From NCBI RefSeq assembly GCF_963675165.1, contig NC_087387.1:5234990-5298989 (forward strand): a stretch of 64,000 nt of DNA. The letters are read 5' to 3'. Below the pieces are notes generated by a model that saw only the letters and a program-made list of their open reading frames with translations, had not been told where the DNA came from and ran no database searches. This stretch comes from Halichondria panicea (taxonomy: Eukaryota > Porifera > Demospongiae > Suberitida > Halichondriidae). A program made the position numbers and the translations under genes. Positions 21,127-33,002 of the stretch are shown here, piece by piece (the first letter of the stretch is position 1; every line of letters begins with the position of its first letter).

Positions 21127-23052
21127 GATGGGCGTGGCCCGCCTCCAAAAAGGGAGACGTGATTACAGCCCTATCTATGGGGGGTGATCAGTGCCAAAAC
21201 CTCCAGTTCTTTTTATTTAGTACTAAAATTATTTGCATGGTAAAGTTCTACATACAAATGACATGCTCTCTCTTATTTGCATGGTGATTTTCTACATACA
21301 AATGATACTCTTATTTGCATGGTGAAGTTCTACATATAAATGATACTCTTGCATTTGCATGGTGAAGTTCTACATATGATGAAAGTTCTACATATAAATG
21401 AGAAGTTCTACATACAAATGAGAAGTTCTACATACAAATAACGCTGCATGGCAAATGATAAGCTTTGTTAGTTTTACAATGACACTCATATATATTTGCA
21501 TTGACTTGAAACCACTCCCTTTTTCATCTATAAGGAAGGGCTCAGATGAAAAAGGGAAGGTTGGAATACAATTAGAACAAACCACTATAACTACATAATG
21601 TGTGGGTGTTTTATTCAGCTTTGATCCCAGACCGTCAGAAATGTATTTTATATACTTGAGGCTATAATTTATAGCAACAGAAATAGTACATGCGTGAGTG
21701 GTGGCACGCAAGTTATTAGGACGTTAACACTGTGGGAGCGTGACATTCTTCACGCATGCCCCTATAGGACAACTGTAAATTTATAGTGGAAGGAGGACAC
21801 AATTAACATTGTAGTATATAGAAGGACATTTTAATTAACATATCAACTACGTGTTGGACACGCCCGCTCATGTGGCAATCCTTTTTGGTCACATAAGTGG
21901 GCGTGTCCAATAACGGAGTTAAAAAAATTACTCTCTCCCCTGAGCCTTTTCTTAGGTGAAAAGGGGAGTAGTTTCCAGTTTAGCAAATTAACTATGCAAA
22001 TGCGAGAGTATCATTTGTATGTAGAGCTTCACCATGCAAATGAGAGTATCATTTGTATGTAGAACTTCACCATGCAAATGAGAGTATCATTTGTATGTAG
22101 AAAATCACCATGTAAATGCATAGATTGAAGAGTTAGAGGGATAGGAAACGGAGTGGTGCACGTGATGATTTTACATTGAATCTGCAGTGGAGCCTCGAAA
22201 ATTATCCGCGCTACGCCCTATGAACGAGGCTATTAAGCACATTTTTGCCGGGTAACTCCCAAAGCTGTGTTTCCTCGAGACATCATCTCTTTCAGCAATT
22301 TATAACACGCCTAGTCCATGAGCCACGTGTAGTACTTGCTAATGTCTGACCACACCCAGTAAAAAGAGACTTTCCAATAAAGTTATATGTTCCCAAGGCT
22401 ATTTTAGAGCTATTGGAACATATAACGTGTAAGCGTGCTGGTTATGACTACTACAATAGGTATAGACCTTGAAATATAAGTGAGTTGCACGGACTAAGCA
22501 CAGTTACTTGTAGTTTATTATGCACTGAGTGTAGAAATAGATATTGTTATGATGGCCTCGATTAAACCGCAGCGTAGCGCGGATGTTACTCGAGATACAA
22601 ACCGTTTCCTATCCCTCTAACTCTTCAATCTATGGTAAATGAGAGTATCATTTGTATGTAGAACTTCACCATGCAGATGAGAGTATCATTTGTATGTAGA
22701 ACTTCACTATGCAAATGATTTTAGTACTAAATAAAAAGAGCTGGAGGTTTTGGCACTGATCACCCCCCATACCTATCTAGCAATCGCGTACTAACTATGA
22801 ATATCATTAATTAGCCGCGCCTCTAACCACGAAGCTCACAGAGAGGGGAGGGGCTGGGAAGCCAACAAAAATGCATTACGTAAGGGTTATACAATCTGAT
22901 TGGTGCATATGCATTCCTGAATGCAAACTGCTTACGTAATGTAGGCAGTCTGCAATCTGATTGGTGCTGCATGTTTTTCTGCAGCAAGAACGAATGCTAG
23001 ATAGGGCTGTAACCCGTCTCCCTTTTTGGAGGCGGGCCACGCCCATCTAGTG
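21127..23052. mobile_element. 1.9-kb foldback element with arrays of ATTTGCAT, 8-bp TSD
   Basis: Ends GATGGGCGTGGCCCGCC and its complement are inverted and continue for over 100 bp, with a 180-bp extra block in the right arm. TCAAGGTA flanks both sides (21119-21126, 23053-23060). Inner arms contain a roughly 40-bp unit (ATTTGCATGGTGAAGTTC, then TACATACAAATGA) repeated several times per arm in opposite orientation. The centre (about 21849-21916) is another hairpin, GTTGGACACGCCC. The CATAGAT-family element at 22119-22634 is nested inside. Confidence 0.78.
22119..22634. mobile_element. 516-bp inverted-repeat element, CATAGAT family, 7-bp TSD
   Basis: Ends CATAGATTGAAGAGTTAGAG and its complement, including GGGATAGGAAACGG. 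GTAAATG flanks both sides (22112-22118 and 22635-22641). Non-coding. Confidence 0.88.
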
Positions 23053-23466
23053 TCAAGGTACATTGAAATGGTAAGAAACGTTCTAGTACCTACTGTTTTG
23101 CAGTAGTAAAGTATGTGCCATGATCTTTACCTAATGTACCCACACGGCTTTTTCTTTGCAGTGCAGAACATTAATTGTCTGGATACTCTCAAGATGAGGT
23201 GAGTTGTACCTACCATAGATATAAGAAGGGAGAGGATGGGAAACACTACGTAAATAGCATTGACGGTTTCGGTCAATGTTTTCTTCTTTATTTCCTCCAG
23301 CCCATGCTTTTAGCTAGCTAGTACATGTACTAGGCTATAAACTATGGAACGCCGTTTGCGACAAAATTCAGGCAGAATGTGATAGGTGTGTGCATCCAAT
23401 ATAAAATCGATTTTTGAAGATTGATTTTTAATAATCGATTTTTTACAGTTGATTTTTGATTTACAC

Positions 23467-24554
23467 TAGCCTCGATCCCAGGCCGAGTTTTCGCTTTTAT
23501 AACGGTTAGGCGAACAACTGGGCCTGGTACTAGTTGTCTGCGCATGCGTCAAATTTTCATTGTATATTTGTGGTCGGCAAAAATATTTAATAAATCAATA
23601 ATAGAAATTTGTACACAGAAAATGCACAGAGTGAGTACACAAAAGATGCACATAGGGAGCTGCTTCACAAAGGCCTGGGGAGTTGCCAGTTGTGCTGCAG
23701 CACAATTACAGTGACCCAGGGCAACTTCAGGATGATTGAATGCCTTCAAATTACGTTTCAAAAAGATTTAGCAGGCTGCTGGACTTCTCTGATTCTAGGC
23801 CCCAACTCGTAACTCATTGCTTGAGAAAACATAGATTCTCTTGATGTCTCTGAGCTACCCAGCAACGCTTGAATGAGCAGGTCATACTCCAGTCCTGTGT
23901 CTGTGAGTATAGGACAATATTAAAAGAAACCAAAGACGGTTAAACCCTTACCTCAAACTGTCCAGTCTCGTCCGTTAGTATAGCCAAGAGGAGCACTGTT
24001 GGGATAGCTGGATATTAGCCATTGCTCCTGTACAGAGAAGTAGACATTTTAAATACGTGTAGATCTATACATATTAAATTTCTCGGTTATAGTGTCATTG
24101 TCGACGAGCTGATGATGGCAGCACCAAGTTCTCTAGCTCACACTCTTCACTTGATCCACCATATTAATGATGAAACTATAGTCTACCTACATTCTTGCCA
24201 AACATGAACAAGACTTGATAGCATAGCCGGCCATAGGGCCCACACAAAAATATCTGACCTTAACAAGCTTGACAAAGCTTTATACCTCTTCCCTTGTTGT
24301 TCAGTCTTCAGAATAAGCTTCAGAGAAGAGAGAAGCTTCAGCTAAGAGCCATTCCAATCGATTCCAATAATGATAAAACGGGAACTGACTTCTAGTACAC
24401 GATAGTACACGAATATAAATGTCACGAAAGTGAACGAGAATATCCATTCGTCAGAATCTGACGAACGACTGACGCATGCGCAGACAACTAGTACCAGGCC
24501 CAGTTGTTCGCCTAACCGTTATAAAAGCGAAAACTCGGCCTGGGATCGAGGCTA
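23467..24554. mobile_element. 1,088-bp TAGCCTCGA-family element, perfect 9-bp TSD
   Basis: Terminal inverted repeats of about 75 bp start TAGCCTCGATCCCAGGCCGA and run through the CTAACCGTTATAAAAGC motif. GATTTACAC flanks both sides (23458-23466 and 24555-24563). The interior has no recognised gene. The 105-bp palindrome at 37498 has the same ends. Confidence 0.92.
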
Positions 24555-25574
24555 GATTTACACGTGAACGATCTTTGACAATCGATCTGATAATCGAAAT
24601 TCGATTTTTGATAATCATTTTTGATAATCGATTATTGAAATTCAATAATCAATTTTTGATAATCGATTTTTGAAAATTGATTACAAAAATCGCAATTGAT
24701 TGATACTAGCCTCGAATCCAGGCCGATTAAAATGGATTCAAGGCTACAGTTAGGCTGCCCTTGAAACTCAGAACATGCACAAAACTCCTTCTCCACCGCC
24801 TGGAATCAAAGCTTGGCTTGGTTAGCTATCTCACATGATAGACTATAACGCAAAAGCGAAACATTATTGTTTTTTGGAACCATTAAAAAGAAGGGCCATA
24901 AGTCACAGTAAAAATCATTAATTTTAGAACTGTTCAGTTGATGCTATCTTATTTAGTTCCTTCGTGCACCCATTTTTGTATGCTTTCTCGCCAGCACTGT
25001 TTTATTTGGCCATCTTGTGTGTGCTTAGAGAGCTGAGAAAGAGTTTGGTGATTCCAGATAGAATAGAAGTCATGAATAGTGGCTTCTTCAATGCAAAATT
25101 TCTCTAAGGATAGTCTCACGTGATACAGCTTTAGACAGGGGCCCGGTGAGTGTATAGTTGGTTCTATTGCAGTGTGCATGGAATTGAAACAGGATGACCA
25201 ACATGCATATGGTCATCATGCATGCTAGTAAATACTTAAGGTAACGTAACCTTATATGGTATAACCTCCCAATGAGGTTTTGTCCGCTACATGAGGCAAA
25301 GAAACAATACAGAAGTCTTAAATATTCAATTCCAAATGAAAGAACCAACACCAGTCTTGCTATACTGAATGCTAAATATTAATTGTATAATTGAATTATT
25401 TAACATCGTCTTGCTATTGAATGATAAGTATTGGATGACATTACATTTGTAACATTATTCTTGCTATATTGAATGATAAATATTGAATTTTGATAAGGAT
25501 GGATGGCTAAAGCAGAAGTTAGCTGATTCTCAATATAAGATGGGAATTGAGTGAACCAACTATACACTCACCAT

Positions 25575-25966
25575 CAGGGGCGTAGGCAGGAATTTGAGGA
25601 AGGGGGGGGCTGAGCTGTTCGCGCCAGAACTACTTGGCGCGGAGCGCCGAAAATTCCGGTGACCGGAAGCCACACCCCCTAATTAATGACTCATTGCGCA
25701 TGTGCAAGAAATAGCCACACCTTGCTTCAATTAATAATACTGCTAAAGCTAGCTAGCTAGCCGTAGCTAGCTAGCTTAGTTGCACTAAAGAATCAAAGTT
25801 ACTAGTATAGTATAGCTAGCTCCTGGACATGCTGTTTGTCTGCCACTAATCTATACCAGTAATTCCCAGGCTGAAGACTCATCAGAGAAGGTGGGGCTCT
25901 TAGTGTAGTTTTTGCAGAGAAAGGGGGGCTCCAGCCCCCAAAGCCCTCCCCCTCCCTACGCCCCTG
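25575..25966. mobile_element. 392-bp MITE with CAGGGGCGTAGG ends
   Basis: CAGGGGCGTAGGCAGG at the left and CCTCCCTACGCCCCTG at the right are inverted. ACCAT flanks both ends. G-rich and C-rich subterminal runs are typical of this widespread type. It is inserted where two 135-bp direct repeats (25435-25574 and 25967-26103) meet. Confidence 0.8.
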
Positions 25967-26555
25967 ACCATCATTATTCTTGCTATTATTGAATGATAAA
26001 TTATTGAATGAATATTAAATTTTGATAAGGATGGATGGCTACTGCAGGAGTTAGTTGATTCCCAATATAAGATGGGAATTGAGTGAACCAACTATACACT
26101 CACCGGGGGGGCCCCCCCAGCCCACCTCAGAGCAGTTCTAAAATCGATTATCAAAAATCGAATTTCAATAATCGATTATCAAAAATCGATTATCAAAAAA
26201 TCGAATTTCAAAAATCGATTATCAGATCGATTGTCAAAGATCGTTCATGTGTAAATCAACTGTAAAAAATCGATTATTAAAAATCGATCTTCAAAAATCG
26301 ATTTTATATTGGATGCACACACCTATCACATTCTGCCTGAATTTTGTCGCAAACGGCGTTCCATATAATAAACTAGCCTCGACTCCAGCCCCTTGAATAG
26401 TGGGCCTGGTATTTACTGTTGGTGCGTGGGTGGACAATTAATTTATTATTTACCGTATTTTATCTCATTGAACGTTAATTAAAACAGTATTTTATCTTAT
26501 TGTGATAAGAACAGAAAAAAGAAAAAGGAGAGGCTATCTCTCTGTATATACCCCT

Positions 26556-27122
26556 TTACTGGTCAAATTGTTGTAAATTTTACAACAACAATCTGGGAGG
26601 GAACGTGCTATCAACTTGTGAATATTGCATGATATTGGATTCTGTGGCAGATTGGATAGTATCATGAATGCGATTATCCTTTAAAGTTCTGCTGAGCTGT
26701 TCAATTAGGACACTTAAAAAAAAAAAAAAAGGTTTAAAACAAGCTATACAGCATGTAGGACTGAGTTATCCATTGGTAGACCCATAGAATATTTTCGAAG
26801 AGGAAGCAGCAAGCCATTTGTGTACACAGGCACTTCACAAGTGGACACAAGCTCTACAATAGTCTACATGCTTGCTAAGCTGAGTTGACCAGAGTGCAAC
26901 TTTTAAAGGCCACACATACTTCCATCGAGGCAGCAGCAAGGCATAAAATCAATGGTTAGTTTGTGCACAGCCATTGACCCACGCCCATCTCTACAAGCCA
27001 TAGCCACTTCATTGGGGGTGGCGATAACATCAAGCTAATTTGGTGGGTTGGGCTCAGATGCAAACTAAAGTGATGGAACTGTTCCAGGTTCCAGATTTTG
27101 TGTGCGGCTGACCTGGAAAGGG
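26556..27122 (+). repeat. Dispersed repeat, about 570 bp (second copy)
   Basis: Same orientation and order as 18246-18834, with small indels, ending at a GGAAAGGG motif. Just upstream, 26440-26540 resembles the CGTATTTTATCTCATTGAAC repeat at 7.6 kb. Confidence 0.8.
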
Positions 27123-27863
27123 ATACTGTAGACAGAGACAGCTAAGTAAAACATCAGCTCTGTAGATTTATTCATTAACTTGAGGCTCGGATCGGATACA
27201 CACTCAGGCAACAAGTTAATCTCATAAGAAATTAGTTAAACCTGTGGATAAAATAAATGTGGATAAGTACAGTGGCTGTGACGTAACATAATGTGAGGAC
27301 TACTTATTGATTTACACAATAGATTTACCATTGAAAGCACTATCCATTAATACACACTCAAGCAACAAGTCCGGATACACACTCAAGCAACAAGGATCGG
27401 ATACACACAAGTCCCTCGGATTGTAAACACATTCAGGCCACACAGTTCTCGGATCAGATACCACCACATACTTATCAGTCTAAGGGCATCAATGTTCATT
27501 TTTGGTAAAGATCATTACATTAAGTTTTGCATAACGACGATTTCATGGCAAAAAATGCTGAAGGTGAATATCATGGATCAGTTCAAGTCAGCAAGATAAC
27601 ACTGAATTATGTCTTGTATCAGTTTGTGTGCTGTGTTTATGTCTACGTATACGTCTTAATAATTATTGTGTTCCATTTTTGGGAGAAGAATGTTGCCATG
27701 GTGATATTACATGTGTAAGGATTATGCCATCAATAATTATGGGCACCATGCATCCATGCTGTGTGAAAATAAATACAGTTCACAGCTGCAATTCATACAC
27801 AGCAAAAACACATAATTTATGAGATGCATCATCGTATTTTAGTGTTAAAATGACAGAAATGTA
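27123..27863. repeat. Spacer with scattered GGATACACACTCAAGCAAC repeats
   Basis: A 22-24-bp motif, CGGATACACACTCAAGCAAC, recurs imperfectly at about 27193, 27351, 27372 and 27397. At 27503-27545 lies an inverted copy of a 40-bp repeat (TGCATAACGACG end) found directly at about 36470 and 37972. No gene is supported; the small frame at 27527 has no recognisable domain. Confidence 0.5.
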
Positions 27864-28204
27864 CCGTAAGACCTCGATTTAAAGCGACACTTTTTAATAA
27901 TTACGAAGCCGGAGGTCGCTACTTTTGGAGGTTGAAAAATTATATTGAAGTCCTGGTGTCGCATATTTAGAGGGTCGCATCTAATTGGAGGTAACTTTAC
28001 AGAGTCTATTTGCCTCGATTTTAGGCCACTTAAAATACTGATTTTCCAGTGGGCTACAATCGAGGCTAGGGAGTGGCTACATTTAGAACGCGACATTAAA
28101 AAATAATTGTCAACTCAGCTGTCGCTACTTTTAGAGGTCAGAAAATTACTGAAGCTACTGGGTGTCGCATATTTGGAGGGTCGCCTTAAATCGAGGTCTT
28201 ACGG
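27864..28204. mobile_element. 341-bp mariner/pogo-like MITE, TA duplication
   Basis: Ends CCGTAAGACCTCGATTTAAA and its complement are inverted repeats flanked by TA. Inner GTCGCATATTT(A/G)GAGGGTCGC blocks repeat. A small TAGCCTCGA-like hairpin is nested at about 28011-28068. Confidence 0.85.
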
Positions 28205-28302
28205 TATGTTATTTCTACATTAAATTTCAGAAGATGTTAACATGTTTTATGTTACAGTAATGAATATTTTTTTACCGGCTGTATATAGTAACACAAAAAA
28301 CC

Positions 28303-28630
28303 TTGAACCACTGCCATTAATAGACAGAACTCTCCTGAAGTGCTTTCTGGAATGTCGTTACAGGAGCTGATTGGAGTTAAGAACCTAGTCGACAAAACTT
28401 GCTCCTCTAGACCTCAAAGACTTAGCTGAGAAGAAAAGTCTCATTAATCGCACTTGCATGACTCAGTTTTATTCAATTCATTTTTTATTAATTGATCTGA
28501 TATGAGTATCATTACGAAGAGCTTGAATATCTTCTGATTTGGCAGCACTCAGGAACTGACCGTAAAGGAGACAGCAAGAAGAACCGACACTATAGCTATC
28601 ATGCACAAAGGTAAAAATGACAACAACTTC
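28303..28630 (-). pseudogene. Decayed, internally deleted copy of the 34.6-kb type II membrane protein gene
   Basis: The sequence closely matches 35345-35510 and 35680-35800 in the same orientation. It carries the segment encoding SCNDIPE and the membrane/stalk segment, with the coiled-coil part between them largely replaced and several small indels. It cannot encode the protein. It shows that the type II gene was partly duplicated about 7 kb away. Confidence 0.85.
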
Positions 28631-28684
28631 AGATGCACATCATAGCTAAATCATGACTACTTTTACAACGCAAGTGGACCTCAT

Positions 28685-29450
28685 TCATATTTTTATTTTT
28701 ATGTATTGAATATTGTGAGAGACAGAGGCTGAGATATGGATAAGGCTAGGTAATATGAAGCTATAATTACTACATACGTCATAGTTCAGACAGAGAGGTT
28801 GGAGTCCGCAATGGTGAGGTCCACGGAAGCAGTTAGGTGGCCGTTGAAGGATGACTTCAAAGATCTGGCGCCTCAGGCACATGATAGAGGATCTGAGTAG
28901 TGAGAATGATATTCTACATCTTAGCCAGCCAATGATGGTGCTGTATGGTTGCTTCCATTTGTCCGAGAGCATACTGGCCAGGCGTTTGTAGAAGGCTGCA
29001 GCCGCTGGGCCAAGGCCACCTGTGGTAGCGAAGACCAAGGGAGTAAAATAAGTGCTCCACTTCTCTTATACACTGCTCGTAGTGCATCTTTTTTAGGTTC
29101 TCATGATGACGATAAGATGCAGATAGAGAGGAGTGTCTATTCGAGAGAGCAAATGGGTTTAAAACCCTGTAACGTCAAAGAACGCTCTCTCGAAAGAACT
29201 TCCCCAAAAACCATTGGCCACTACATAGACGACTAATGTTTCACTTGTAATGGGTTGTAGAGACGGTTCAGTGGCCACTCCATGGCAAGTTTCTTTTAAT
29301 AGCGATGCTGTGATATCTCGCAGCTCATTGTGCCTTATAGGGGAATCCTCCTCTGGGGCAGCATGTTGCACTGAAAACGAATGGCCACAGACACAGTTTG
29401 AGGGGATCTGCGATGGGGGCCAACCATACGAAGGAGATAGATAGATGGTC
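28685..29450 (-). pseudogene. Retroelement C-terminal remnant (RHNELRD / ERAFFDV type)
   Basis: Minus-strand pieces read CVCGHSFSVQHA, RHNELRDITASLLKE, ANGFWGSSFERAFFDVTGF and then, in another frame, ATTGGLGPAAAAFYKRLAS. This ordered set is familiar from the C-terminal part of proteins of a widespread animal retroelement/transposon group, following a reverse transcriptase region. The D and ERAFFDV residues suggest a PD-(D/E)XK-like nuclease, which is an inference. A deletion between LQPI and ANGFW and at least one frameshift make it non-functional. Confidence 0.6.
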
Positions 29451-29891
29451 TAGCATTATGAATGAGGTCCATTTGCACTATAAAAGTACTGCATGAGCAA
29501 CTGTATATCTATTAAGCATAGCACTGATTGATCTAGATCTATACATCTAGTGTGCGAGTGCTTTCATACATGTTTGCATGCCTAGATCTAGATTCTAGCA
29601 GTGAACCACATTGAAGTCTAAACCTTAGCAGATCTATCGATGCTGGTTTTTAGGCCATGCAAAGTCAATTTGTCCTTTCTCAGGCCCTCGCGCGCAGCTT
29701 TTTATAAATATCACGTGACCTCAAATTAAAAGATGTATGGTTTTTTGGTCATGAATATAATTATGACTAGAATGCACTTCCACTTATTGAGGAAGTTAGG
29801 GGTGTGTTTTCAATTAAAATTTCTATGAATAATTATTATTATCATGAGAAACTACAAATTGATTTTGTATGGCCTTACTTCCCCTCCACTT
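29451..29891. other. Upstream region of kinase-Kelch copy B
   Basis: AT-rich intergenic sequence containing several CTAGATCTAGA palindromes and no gene. The promoter of the plus-strand kinase-Kelch gene is expected here, but no defined element can be named. Confidence 0.35.
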
Positions 29892-32409
29892 ATGGCCAGA
29901 ATCACAGCTCCTGAGTTGGAGCAGTTCATAGTCGCTACAGTTCACTTAACTGGACGTATACTAGGAGCAGGTGCTTATGGTAGTGTGGAGGAGGTAGAGA
30001 TACCTGGAGCAACGGTAGCTGCCAAAAAATTGCATCAACAGCTTGTCAACCTGGGCTCTACACAGCAGGTTGCTAAGATCTACACTGTTATTTTGTATAT
30101 AGCCAACATAGAAGAACTATAGTAATTTATTGGTTGATTATTGTCCACATGCCCAGGTTGAGAAATGGGTGACTGATTTTGTGGAGGAGTGTAAGCTGAT
30201 GAGCCAGCTCCGTCACCCTCACATAGTACAGTTCCTGGGGGTGTGCTATCTCCCTGGAGCCCAACTCCCTGTCCTACTGATGGAGAAGCTACAAACCAGC
30301 CTCGACAACCTTCTGGAAACCAACCCCAACATTCCTATTGACCTCAAAGTGCACCTTCTGACGGGGACTGGCCGAGGGGTGGTCTATCTGCACAGCCGCA
30401 CTCCACCCATCGCCCATCGTGATCTGTCTGCCAAGAACATTCTAGTCGATAACGGTCTCAATGCCAAGATAGCAGACATGGGTGTTTCTAGGATTGTGAA
30501 TATTCAGCCTGGCCAGCTAGCTGCCTCAATGACTCAAATGCCAGGCACTGGTGTGTATATGCCACCAGAGGCAGCTCAAGAGGAAGGGATCACACGATAC
30601 AACACTGCCATAGACATATTCTCCTTTGGTGTAGTATCTCTGTTCACGCTGACACAAACCTTCCCCAAAGATCTCAAACCTGCAACATATCGAGACCCTG
30701 CTACTCGAAGGCTGGTTGCTCGCTCAGAAATCGAACGCCGTGAACATTACATCGAACCAATGACAGCAGATCTTGGTGAGACCCACCCCCTTGTCCAGTT
30801 GACTCTCGCTTGCCTGGAGTATGACCAAGAAGATCGACCATCTGCTATGGTGGTGTTGAGACGATTGGAAGAGGTTGGAACAACACTCCCTCATAAATGC
30901 ACCCAAACCAAGTTGGAACTGATTCAACAGGTTGCTGTGAAAGAAGAAGAGATACAGCAAATTGCAAGAGTTGCCAACGAGAAACAAGCTCAAATCAATC
31001 AGTTTCAACATAAAATGGCTGAAAGTGATACTCAAAACTCTCAATTACAAGTATGTAACGATCGTCTTCAAGCTGAGAAACGAGAGCAAGTTCATCGACT
31101 GACCATTCTCCAACAAAAACAGTTGGAAGTTCAACGCAGAGAAATTGATTGTCTCTCCAATTCAGGTGGTGAGGTGAGTGCATGTAGTTGTTCTTCAAAA
31201 TGTCCTGTCTTGTACATATCATGGTTGACTGTGCTTTTTTTTGTATGCATTGTCTATAGAAATCATATGTATAGTTGTGATAATTAAATGTGTGCTCACA
31301 AGGTGGTGGTATCAGCTAGTGGGTGGGGCAATGGATCGGGACGGCAACAACTATCAAATGCGCATCATAATACAGCCTTGTTTGACTCTGTGACTAACAA
31401 ACTTATTACAACAATTCTATTTTTACAGACAACCACAAGCAAAACCACAAAAGCAAACTTGAAGATTGTTGATTCGAGCACTGGAAACAAATTACTAGCA
31501 CACAAGTCGACCACACCACAACCAACTGTTCCTACTGCCATCACTTTCAACTGGACAAAATGCAAGAACATACCGAGAGGGATGAATGTGCTCGATCAGC
31601 CTGTGGCTATCAACGGGAAGCTGTACATGATAGGCTCGAGTAACTGGACTATGACTGTGCTAGTGTACACACCAGATCAGGATAGCTGGTATGAGCTGCC
31701 ACCTCCTCCAGTGAAGTACCTCACCATAGCAACACTGAGGGGTCAACTGATAGTGGTCGGAGGTGAGGACAAGTCTACTAAAGAGATAACGAATACCATC
31801 CTAACATTCGATGAGAGCTCTCGACAATGGGTCCAGTCACTTCCCCCCATGCCAAAAGCATTAATGTGCCCAGAAGTTCTTGGATATCAAGACCATCTGA
31901 TCGTTATCGGTGGACGTGACTTAGAGGACCATAAGATATCTGATGTGAACATTCTGGATACCAGAAACAAATGGATCACAGCCGAACCACTTCCCAGCAC
32001 TGATGATGTCTACAGCACTTGCCTAATTGGAGACACACTGTATCTTGTAGGTAAACGCACTAAAGCAGTGTTTCGAGCTCATGTACCCTCCCTTATATCA
32101 CAAGCTAGTTCTGGTGTGTGGGAATCTGTTGCAAATGTTCCATTTTATTGGTCGTCTCCTATCGCCATCGGCAACACTCTCCTGAATGCGGGGGGTAGTA
32201 GTGATGAAGAGCTAGGAGATAATGCTATCTCAAGCATCCATCTGTACGATCCCACCAAAGACCAGTGGACACAATGTAGTAACCTTCCCAAAGAAATGTA
32301 CAGCTATCATTGCATTGAACTGTCTGGCAAACTGTATGTACTTGGTGGTGATATAAGTAGCGGCACTATAAAATATGTGTACTCATCAATCCCGTCCATT
32401 ACACATTAA
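29892..32409 (+). CDS. Protein kinase - coiled coil - Kelch repeat protein (copy B)
   Basis: Three exons (29892-30068, 30157-31173, 31429-32409) give 724 residues; exon 1 is 177 nt, as in copy A, and all junctions are phase 0. The kinase domain shares GAGAYGSV and HRDLSAKN with copy A. The magnesium motif is DMG (166-168) rather than DFG, and the regulatory RPSA motif is kept. The coiled coil (about 305-390) is longer than in copy A, and five to six Kelch blades follow. Likely a cytoplasmic signalling scaffold kinase; substrate unknown. It is oriented away from copy A, so the pair is a head-to-head duplicate separated by a transposon cluster. AATAAA at about 32686 could serve polyadenylation. 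Confidence 0.9.
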
Positions 32410-32840
32410 TAGTTAAGATGTGTGAGTTTTTGTTTTTGTAAAATTAAATGTTATGACTGTGACAGTTCATGGGAAAACGTGGTGTAGGGAATATTTTGTG
32501 TGAATTGAGTGTGTTTCTTGTTTATGATAATTATCATGTTGACAAAATTGAAAGTGTATTATGGTTGACATAATGGGTCGTTTTCCTGTTTTAAGGCAAG
32601 TTGGGCCTATTTTATAGACGCTTCAGTGACTTCCTGCATGTGAACTACCCTTAAAAGAAGAAACTTGAAATTGAGAATGTGAAAAACAATAAAGTTATTT
32701 CTGATCTTCCCATACAGGATATCTATAACTATAAGGTACACTACTAAGGTACACTACTAATGGTACATTAATAACTGTTAACAAAACTAAGGGCACCAAT
32801 AACTATAGTCCTCAGTGTGTATACGTGTATGTAATAGTTG

Positions 32841-32968
32841 TACCATGGATATCAAGGGTGTATTGGATTTGTACTACCAAGGGCAGTTCTATGTATTCCC
32901 CAAGGGAATACATAGAACTGCATGAGGTAGTAAAATAACAATACAAACGCATGCAGATATCCACGGTA
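32841..32968. mobile_element. 128-bp hairpin MITE
   Basis: TACCATGGATATC at the left is matched by GATATCCACGGTA at the right. An inner palindrome, GCAGTTCTATGTATTCCC, mirrors itself at the centre. Confidence 0.7.
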
Positions 32969-33002
32969 CAGGTTACTGCTGGTAGCTTGTACTATGAACA
33001 CG

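Larger units (their letters stand above)
23344..26364. mobile_element. 3.0-kb foldback element with AAAATCGATT-rich ends
   Basis: The left arm (ATGGAACGCCGTTTGCGAC, then about 100 bp rich in AATCGATTTTT) is repeated in inverse at 26235-26364. A second block of the same degenerate repeat occurs at 24590-24700. Two other elements sit inside (23467-24554 and 25575-25966). Minus-strand frames near 24949-25351 (for example EATIHDFYSIWNHQTLSQLS) are not recognised and could be remnants of element proteins. Confidence 0.7.

Noticed and set aside
24949-25351. Minus-strand frames (EATIHDFYSIWNHQ and an overlapping hydrophobic frame) as a gene
   Set aside because: No recognisable domain, the two frames overlap, and they sit inside a foldback element.
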